From: Acetobacteraceae bacterium
GTDB taxonomy: Bacteria; Pseudomonadota; Alphaproteobacteria; Zavarziniales; Zavarziniaceae
DNA length: 11,528 nucleotides
Direction of reading: 5' to 3'
Assembly: GCA_947379865.1 (NCBI GenBank)
Contig: CANCOY010000110.1
Coordinates: 1 to 11,528 of the forward strand
Numbering within the stretch: the stretch's first letter is position 1; each line of letters begins with the position of its first letter. Shown piece by piece: positions 6,659-11,528 of this stretch. Under the pieces are notes generated by a model. The model was not told where the DNA came from and made no database searches. It saw only the letters and a program-made list of their open reading frames with translations. Both the position numbers and the translations under genes were made by a program.

Positions 6659-7972
6659 ATGCGGACGGATTTCACCCTTAGCCAGCTGGCCGACCCGGAT
6701 ATCGCGGCGGCCAATGGCATTCTGCGGGCCTGCGTCCATTGCGGGTTTTGCACCGCCACCTGCCCCACCTATGTGCTGACCGGTGACGAGCGCGACGGCC
6801 CGCGCGGCCGCATCTGGCTGATCAAGGACATGCTGGAGGCAGAAGGGCGGGCACCAGAGGAGGCGCCAAAGGTCGTGGACCCGGCCGTTGCCTATCATGT
6901 GGACCGCTGCCTGTCGTGCCTGTCGTGCATGACGACCTGCCCTTCGGGCGTTGATTATGGCCGGCTGGTAGATATCGCCCGCCAGCGCATCGAGGCCCAT
7001 CACCCGCGCAGCTGGGCCGACCGCACGTTCCGCCGCCTGCTCGCCCGTATCCTGCCTGATCCCACCTTGCTGCGGCCGCTGCTGGTGCTGGGCTGGCTTG
7101 TGCGGCCGCTGGCGCGCATCCTGCCGGGACGCCTGGGGGCGCTGGGCCGCATGGTGCCGGCGCATTTGCCCGACCGGGCCGGACATCTGACCCCTGGCGT
7201 GCACCAGGCCGTGGGCCGCCCGGCCCGCCTGCGGGTGGCGCTGATCCCCGGCTGTGTCCAGCAGGTGCTGGGCGCCGGCACCAATGCCGCCATCGTCCGC
7301 CTGCTGACGAGGCTGGGGGCAGAGGTTGTGATTCCGCCTGCCGCCACCTGCTGCGGCGCCTTGCCCCGGCACATGGGGGACGACGCCCGTGCCCGTGCCC
7401 TGGCTGCCCCTACCCTTGATGCGCTGGTCGCCGCCGGGCCGCTGGATGCCGTGGTGATTGCGGCGTCTGGCTGTGGTGCCAGTGTGAAGGACTGGGACCA
7501 TCTCTTTGCCGCCGACCCGGAACGCGCCGCTTCCGCCAGGCGGTTCGCCCGTTTTGCCCGCGATGTAACAGAAGTGGTGGCGGAACTTGGCCTTGGCCCC
7601 GTGGCCAGCGATGCCGTGCCCGCCGGACTGACGGTCGCCTATCACGATTCCTGTTCGCTCAGCCATGGGCAGAAGATCACCTCAGGCCCCCGCGCCCTGC
7701 TGACGGCCGCAGGCTTTACGGTGCGCAATCCGGCAGAAGGGCATCTGTGCTGCGGCTCGGCCGGCACCTATAACATGCTGCAGCCAGAGCTTGCCGCCAG
7801 CCTGCAGGCGCGCAAGGCGGCCAATCTAAAGGCGACCGGCGCCAGCCTGGTGGCGGCGGGCAACCTTGGCTGCATCACCCAGATCGCTGGGGCGCTGGAC
7901 CTGCCGGTCGTCCATACCGCCGAACTGCTCGACTGGGCCACGGGCGGCCCCAGGCCTGCGGGGATTGTGTAA
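6659..7972 (+). CDS. glcF: Glycolate oxidase iron-sulfur subunit GlcF
   Basis: A 437-residue iron-sulfur subunit that carries electrons from the GlcD/GlcE flavins towards the membrane quinone pool. Two ferredoxin-type 4Fe-4S motifs lie near the N-terminus: CVHCGFCTATCP (25-36) and CLSCLSCMTTCP (84-95), each CxxCxxCxxxCP. Two cysteine-rich CCG domains follow: the first with PGCVQQVLG and CCGALPRHMGD, the second with YHDSCSLSHGQK and GHLCCGSAGTYNMLQPE, ending in GNLGCITQIAG. All are intact. The frame is open back to an ATG at 6626 inside glcE, but the ATG at 6659 starts the family's N-terminus, lies 1 nt after the glcE stop, and is preceded by the G-rich GGCGGGG. It ends 10 bp from the stop of the convergent pyruvate kinase gene. 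Confidence 0.93.
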   Translation: MRTDFTLSQLADPDIAAANGILRACVHCGFCTATCPTYVLTGDERDGPRGRIWLIKDMLEAEGRAPEEAPKVVDPAVAYHVDRCLSCLSCMTTCPSGVDYGRLVDIARQRIEAHHPRSWADRTFRRLLARILPDPTLLRPLLVLGWLVRPLARILPGRLGALGRMVPAHLPDRAGHLTPGVHQAVGRPARLRVALIPGCVQQVLGAGTNAAIVRLLTRLGAEVVIPPAATCCGALPRHMGDDARARALAAPTLDALVAAGPLDAVVIAASGCGASVKDWDHLFAADPERAASARRFARFARDVTEVVAELGLGPVASDAVPAGLTVAYHDSCSLSHGQKITSGPRALLTAAGFTVRNPAEGHLCCGSAGTYNMLQPELAASLQARKAANLKATGASLVAAGNLGCITQIAGALDLPVVHTAELLDWATGGPRPAGIV

Positions 7973-7981
7973 CCCCCCCCC
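7973..7981. repeat. C9 homopolymer between convergent stops
   Basis: Nine C residues fill almost the whole 10-bp gap between the glcF stop (TAA, 7970-7972) and the pyruvate kinase stop (minus strand, 7983-7985). No hairpin terminator with a T-run is present for either strand. Such a tract is prone to length error in sequencing or replication, but it lies outside both reading frames. Confidence 0.8.
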
Positions 7982-7982
7982 T

Positions 7983-9413
7983 TCAGCCCTTCTTCTCGTC
8001 CTCCACCCAGGCGACGCGCAGCACATTGGTGGCGCCAGGCGTGCCAAAGGGGACGCCGGCGGTGATGACCACGCGCTGGCCTGGCTTTGCAAAACCCTGG
8101 TCGCGGGCGATGTGGCAGGCGCGATCCACCATGTCGAAAAAGTCGGTGGCGTCGGCACTTTCCACACAATGCAAGCCCCAGACCAGGGCCAGCCGTCGGG
8201 CCGTGGCGAGCAGGGGCGTTAGCGCCAGCACCGGCACGCCCGGCCGTTCCCGTGCTGCCCTGAGAGAGGTGGAACCCGACAGGGTCCAGGTGAGAATGGC
8301 GGCCGCATTCAGGGTTTCGGCCACCTGGCGGGCGGCGGCACTCAGGGCGTCGGCCGTGGTGGGTTCCGGCTCGCTGCGCTGGGCGGCGATCAGGCTGCGA
8401 TAAAGGGGGTCGGTCTCGATCTGCTCGGCAATGCGGTTCATCATCGCCACCGCCTCCACCGGATGTTCGCCCGCCGCACTTTCGGCCGACAGCATCACGG
8501 CATCCGCCCCCTCATAGACGGCGGTCGCCACGTCCGAGACCTCGGCCCGTGTGGGCGTGGCATTGTGGACCATGGATTCCAGCATCTGGGTGGCGACCAC
8601 CACGGGCTTGCCGGCGGCACGCGCCGCCCGGGTCAGGCGTTTCTGGATCGCCGGCACGGCTTCCAGCGGCAGTTCCACGCCCAGGTCGCCACGCGCCACC
8701 ATCAGGGCGTCGGCCAGTTCGATGATCTCGTCCAACCGCTCCAGCGCCTGGGGCTTTTCGATCTTGGCCAGCACGCCGGCGGCGCCGCGCACCACCTTCT
8801 TGACCTCGGCCACGTCCTCTGGCCGCTGTACGAAGGAAACCGCGATCCAGTCCACCCCAAGGTCGAGGGCAAAGCCGAGGTCGCGGCGGTCCTTGGGGGT
8901 GAGGGCCGAGAGGGGCAGCACGGCATCGGGCACATTCACGCCCTTGCGCTCCGACAGGCGGCCGCCGGTGCGCACGGTGCACTGGGCAAAGTCTGGCCCG
9001 TTATCGTCGACCGAGAGGCGGATGTTGCCGTCGTCCAGCAACAGGTTCATGCCCGGCGCCAGGGCCGCAAAGATCTCGGGATGGGGCAGGTTCACCCGGC
9101 CAAGGTCGCCAGGGGTTGCATCAAGGTCGAGGCGAAAGGCCTGGCCAGCCACCAACTGCACCGGCCCGTCGGCAAAGGTGCCCACCCGCAGCTTTGGCCC
9201 CTGCAGATCGGCCAGAATGCCAATGGGCCGCCCGGTTTCCGCCTCCAGCGCCCGGATGATGCCGTGGCGCACCCGATGGTCGGCATGGCTGCCATGGCTC
9301 ATGTTCAGGCGGAACACGTCGGCGCCGGCCTCGAACAGGGCGCGGATGGTGGCGGCATCGCTCGAGGCGGGGCCAAGGGTTGCGATGATCTTGACGTTAC
9401 GCTGTCGCCGCAT
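7983..9413 (-). CDS. pyk: Pyruvate kinase
   Basis: A 476-residue glycolytic enzyme converting phosphoenolpyruvate and ADP to pyruvate and ATP. From the chosen start: NVKIIATLGPASS (6-18), VFRLNMSHG (33-41) with the phosphate-binding arginine, LQGPKLRVG (70-78), the B-domain from about 80-165 with LLDDGNIRL and ERKGVNVP, AVSFVQRPED (191-200), the catalytic AKIEKP (216-221; Lys218, metal ligand Glu220), MVARGDLGVELP (238-249; Asp243), and VATQMLESM (273-281) with PTRAEVSDVATAV. The C-terminal allosteric domain (about 340-470) is complete. A GTG at 9443 extends the frame by 10 codons, but the ATG at 9413 has AGGAGGAG a few bases upstream, the best ribosome binding site in the window. It lies 29 bp after the glycerate kinase stop, probably in the same operon. 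Length is normal for a bacterial enzyme. Confidence 0.96.
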   Translation of the reverse strand: MRRQRNVKIIATLGPASSDAATIRALFEAGADVFRLNMSHGSHADHRVRHGIIRALEAETGRPIGILADLQGPKLRVGTFADGPVQLVAGQAFRLDLDATPGDLGRVNLPHPEIFAALAPGMNLLLDDGNIRLSVDDNGPDFAQCTVRTGGRLSERKGVNVPDAVLPLSALTPKDRRDLGFALDLGVDWIAVSFVQRPEDVAEVKKVVRGAAGVLAKIEKPQALERLDEIIELADALMVARGDLGVELPLEAVPAIQKRLTRAARAAGKPVVVATQMLESMVHNATPTRAEVSDVATAVYEGADAVMLSAESAAGEHPVEAVAMMNRIAEQIETDPLYRSLIAAQRSEPEPTTADALSAAARQVAETLNAAAILTWTLSGSTSLRAARERPGVPVLALTPLLATARRLALVWGLHCVESADATDFFDMVDRACHIARDQGFAKPGQRVVITAGVPFGTPGATNVLRVAWVEDEKKG

Positions 9414-9415
9414 CG

Positions 9416-9428
9416 CGCCACTCCTCCT
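9416..9428 (-). promoter_or_regulatory. Strong ribosome binding site of pyk
   Basis: Reading the minus strand, AGGAGGAG is followed by TGGCGCG and then the ATG at 9413, a near-perfect match to the 16S anti-Shine-Dalgarno at good spacing. It decides the pyruvate kinase start in favour of 9413 over the upstream GTG at 9443, and suggests pyk is translated independently of and probably more strongly than the coupled genes before it. Confidence 0.8.
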
Positions 9429-9442
9429 GATGCTGTGTCCCA

Positions 9443-10756
9443 CTATGGACCGGGGGCGGCGTGCGACAAAGGAAATCCCGCACGCCCCGGTTTCACCCCC
9501 CCCACCAGGATGAGGCGAATGTCGTTCACATTGGTCCGCGTGGGGCCGGTGTGCAGCAGGTCGCCGAGGGCTGCGAACACCGCCCGGCTGTCGTGCCGCG
9601 CCAGGGCGGCGGGAATGTCCATGCCAAGGGCCTGTGCCCGCGCCAGGCTGTCGGGCGCCACATAGGCCCCGGCATCGTCCGCGCTGCCATCAATGCCGTC
9701 GCTATCGCCCGCAAGGGCGTGAATGCCCGCTGCGCCTTCCAGCCCCAGCATCAGGCCCAGGGCATATTCCTTGGCGGGGCCACCCTGGCCCAGCGCACCG
9801 GTTGCCGTCACCGTCAGCTCGCCCCCTGACAGGATCAGGCAGGGTCCCTTGCCAGCGGCGGCTTGCGCGCGCGCCAGCCGGGCGTGGGCGAGGCCCACCT
9901 CCACCGCTTCCCCCGCCACCGCATCGCCCAGATCGATCACGGCGAGGCCCCAGCTGCGGGCAAGGCTGGCGGCCGCCTCCAGCGCGTCGCGTGGCCGGGT
10001 GATGACCAAAGTGCTGGCGCGGGCAAGGCGCGGGTCGCCGGGTTTCGGCGTCTCGTCTGCGCCCCGTTCCAGATGGGCGGTGACCGCATCGGGCAGGCTT
10101 AGCTGATACCGCGCCACCACGGCGCGCGCGTCCGCAAAGCTGGTGGGATCGCCCAAGGTGGGGCCAGAGGCGATGACCGAGGGGTCGTCCCCCGCCACGT
10201 CCGAGACCACCAGCGCCCGCAACCGCCCGGCACAGGCCACCGCCAGCCGCCCGCCCTTGATGGCGGAGATGTGCTTGCGCACCGTATTGATGCCCTCAAT
10301 TGGCGCGCCAGAGGCCACCAGCGCCCGGTTCGCCGCCTGCTTGTGCGCCAGTGTCAGCCCCGGTGCCGGCACCGCCAGCAGCGACGAACCACCGCCCGAC
10401 AGCAGCACCAGCACCGTATCCTCCACTCCGGCCGTGGCGGCGAGTGCCAGGATCTGCGCCGCAGCCTTTGCCCCGGCGGCATCGGGCACCGGATGGCCGC
10501 CTTCCACCAAGGGCACCAGCCGGGTGGGCACGCCATGGCCATGGCGGGTAATGGCCAGCCCCTCCAAGGGCGCCCCCCAAGCCGCCTCCACCGCCTGCAC
10601 CATGGGGCCAGCACCCTTGCCCGCCGCCAGCACCAGCACGCGGCCCGCCGGGCGCGGCCCCAGATGACGCGCCACCGCCGCTGCCGGATCGGCCGCAGCC
10701 ACCGCTGCATCAAACAGGGTGCGCAGGCGGGAACGCGGAGAGGTGTCGATGGTCAT
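9443..10756 (-). CDS. Glycerate 2-kinase, MOFRL family
   Basis: A 437-residue type II glycerate kinase (GckA/TtuD group), often mislabelled hydroxypyruvate reductase. It phosphorylates D-glycerate to 2-phosphoglycerate with ATP. The N-terminal DUF4147 domain shows VLAAGKGAG (42-50), EGGHPVPD (85-92), LLSGGGSSLL (118-127), NTVRKHISAIKGGRLA (157-172) and VVSDVAGDDPSVIASGPT (183-200). The C-terminal MOFRL domain shows LSGGELTVT (309-317), GQGGPAKEYAL (323-333), AGDSDGIDGSADDAGAYV (349-366) and HTGPTRTNVNDIR (402-414). The usual GGRNQE stretch reads GGPAKE here. The start overlaps the upstream permease stop by 4 bp (ATGA, 10753-10756) without its own ribosome binding site, so it is translationally coupled. 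Pyruvate kinase downstream and glcDEF facing it fit the glycolate-glyoxylate-glycerate route to pyruvate. Specificity for D-glycerate is inferred from family and context. Confidence 0.92.
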   Translation of the reverse strand: MTIDTSPRSRLRTLFDAAVAAADPAAAVARHLGPRPAGRVLVLAAGKGAGPMVQAVEAAWGAPLEGLAITRHGHGVPTRLVPLVEGGHPVPDAAGAKAAAQILALAATAGVEDTVLVLLSGGGSSLLAVPAPGLTLAHKQAANRALVASGAPIEGINTVRKHISAIKGGRLAVACAGRLRALVVSDVAGDDPSVIASGPTLGDPTSFADARAVVARYQLSLPDAVTAHLERGADETPKPGDPRLARASTLVITRPRDALEAAASLARSWGLAVIDLGDAVAGEAVEVGLAHARLARAQAAAGKGPCLILSGGELTVTATGALGQGGPAKEYALGLMLGLEGAAGIHALAGDSDGIDGSADDAGAYVAPDSLARAQALGMDIPAALARHDSRAVFAALGDLLHTGPTRTNVNDIRLILVGGVKPGRAGFPLSHAAPGP

Positions 10757-11528
10757 GGCGCTGGCTTTGCAGGATTGCGCCCCGCCACCATGATGCCGCC
10801 AATCACGATGGCGCCGCCCAATGCCTGCAGCGGGCTGACGATCTCGCCCAGCACGATCCAGGCGGCAAGGGCGGCCGCCAGTGGTTCCAGCAGGATGACC
10901 AGGGCAGAAAAGTTGGCGGGCAGGCGCCCCAGCGCCTCTGCCACCATGCCCTGTCCCGCCACCTGGCTGACCAGCGCCATGCCCAGCAGCACCACGGCGC
11001 TAGAGAGGGTCTGGGGCATCACCTGCCCCTCCAGCAGCAGGGCGATTGGCAGCAGGGCGAGCGCCGTGACGGCACAGGACCAGGCCATGAGCCGCGCCGT
11101 GGGCAGGCGCGCCCGCAGATCCTTGATGGCCAGCACATAGGCGCCAAAGCACAGCGCCGTCAGCATGGCGATCAGGTCCCCCTCCACATGGCCTGCAGAT
11201 ACCCCGGCGCTTGCCCCCACCAGACAGGCGGCGCCCACCAGCGCCAGCAGCAGGCCGGTGATGAAAGCCCGGGTTGGCCGCTCGCCAAACAGCACCCAGG
11301 CGCCGCCCGTGACCATCACCGGCGCAAAGCTGGCAAAGACCGTGGCATTGGCCACCGAGGTCGCCAGAATCGCCAGATGCCAGGTGGCCAGATCCCCCGC
11401 AAACAACAGCCCCGCCAGCACCAGCCGCCGCCGTACCCCGGCGGGCAGGGCCGGTGCCTGCTGGCTGTCTGGTGGTTGGCGACGGTGCCCCCAGATATCC
11501 CATAGCCAGAACAGCGGCGCCGCCAGCG
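10753..11528 (-). CDS. EamA/DMT-superfamily permease (5' end cut by window)
   Basis: The frame is open from the stop at 10753 to the right edge, giving about 258 visible residues; the N-terminus, probably the first one or two membrane helices, is missing. It is an inner-membrane drug/metabolite transporter of the EamA type: alternating hydrophobic helices, the first-repeat signature TSVANATVFASFAPVMV, GERPTRAFITGLLLALVGA at the repeat end, and the second repeat from DLIAMLTALCFGAYVLAIKD to EPLAAALAAWIVLGE and LGGAIVIGGIMVAGR. The short loop HRRQPPDSQQAPALP before VRRRL is unusually polar and cytoplasmic-looking. A GTG at 11421 is internal and should not be taken as the start. The substrate is unknown; its overlap with the glycerate kinase gene hints at an organic acid such as glycerate, but EamA proteins carry many solutes and this is only a suggestion. 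Confidence 0.88.
   Translation of the reverse strand, partial: LAAPLFWLWDIWGHRRQPPDSQQAPALPAGVRRRLVLAGLLFAGDLATWHLAILATSVANATVFASFAPVMVTGGAWVLFGERPTRAFITGLLLALVGAACLVGASAGVSAGHVEGDLIAMLTALCFGAYVLAIKDLRARLPTARLMAWSCAVTALALLPIALLLEGQVMPQTLSSAVVLLGMALVSQVAGQGMVAEALGRLPANFSALVILLEPLAAALAAWIVLGEIVSPLQALGGAIVIGGIMVAGRNPAKPAP

Noticed and set aside
5140..6768. Very long minus-strand open frame opposite glcD/glcE (542 codons)
   Set aside because: It lies opposite clear glcD and glcE genes; its translation is low-complexity, rich in His, Gln, Arg and Gly with no domain, as expected from the antisense of high-GC codons. The same holds for the minus-strand frame at 5912-7666 and the plus-strand frame at 8463-9665.
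7960..7982. GGGG...CCCC as a bidirectional terminator between glcF and pyk
   Set aside because: The stem would be only about 4 bp with a 9-nt loop spanning the glcF stop, and no T-run follows on either strand.

Overview
The window is GC-rich bacterial DNA from an alphaproteobacterium. The signs are a cysteine-free ribosomal protein L36 of the alphaproteobacterial kind, long-chain-type acyl-CoA dehydrogenase, a fused-stop glcDEF operon, an MOFRL-type glycerate kinase and generally high GC codon use. A Rhodospirillales-like host is my guess, held weakly.

Layout. Positions 1-189 are the 3' end of an acyl-CoA dehydrogenase gene. Positions 190-606 hold a small HTH (XRE/Cro type) regulator gene behind a promoter decorated with three copies of an 8-bp box. 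Positions 644-2439 (minus strand) hold a two-gene module: an AAA15/21-type (RloA/OLD-like) ATPase whose stop overlaps the start of a small RloB-like TOPRIM protein. It has an AT-rich promoter and visibly lower GC than the flanking genes, and it looks like a horizontally acquired anti-phage/abortive-infection cassette placed between housekeeping genes. Positions 2587-2821 hold rpmJ (L36) with a promoter and a pyrimidine-rich repeated leader. Positions 2917-3945 encode a CorA-family metal-ion channel.

The second half is central carbon metabolism arranged as two convergent transcription units. glcD-glcE-glcF (3962-7972, plus strand) encode the three-subunit glycolate oxidase, which turns glycolate into glyoxylate and passes electrons to the respiratory chain. 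Facing it on the minus strand are an EamA/DMT permease (cut by the window edge), glycerate 2-kinase and pyruvate kinase, the first two overlapping by 4 bp. Glycolate oxidase feeds glyoxylate; after condensation to tartronate semialdehyde and reduction (enzymes not in this window) the glycerate is phosphorylated to 2-phosphoglycerate by glycerate 2-kinase. Enolase (also elsewhere) and pyruvate kinase then take it to pyruvate. The two units end only 10 bp apart, at a run of nine C residues.

The part most worth follow-up is the ATPase/RloB module with its nearby regulator; the rest is ordinary chromosome. No tRNA, rRNA, CRISPR array, insertion sequence or attachment site was seen.
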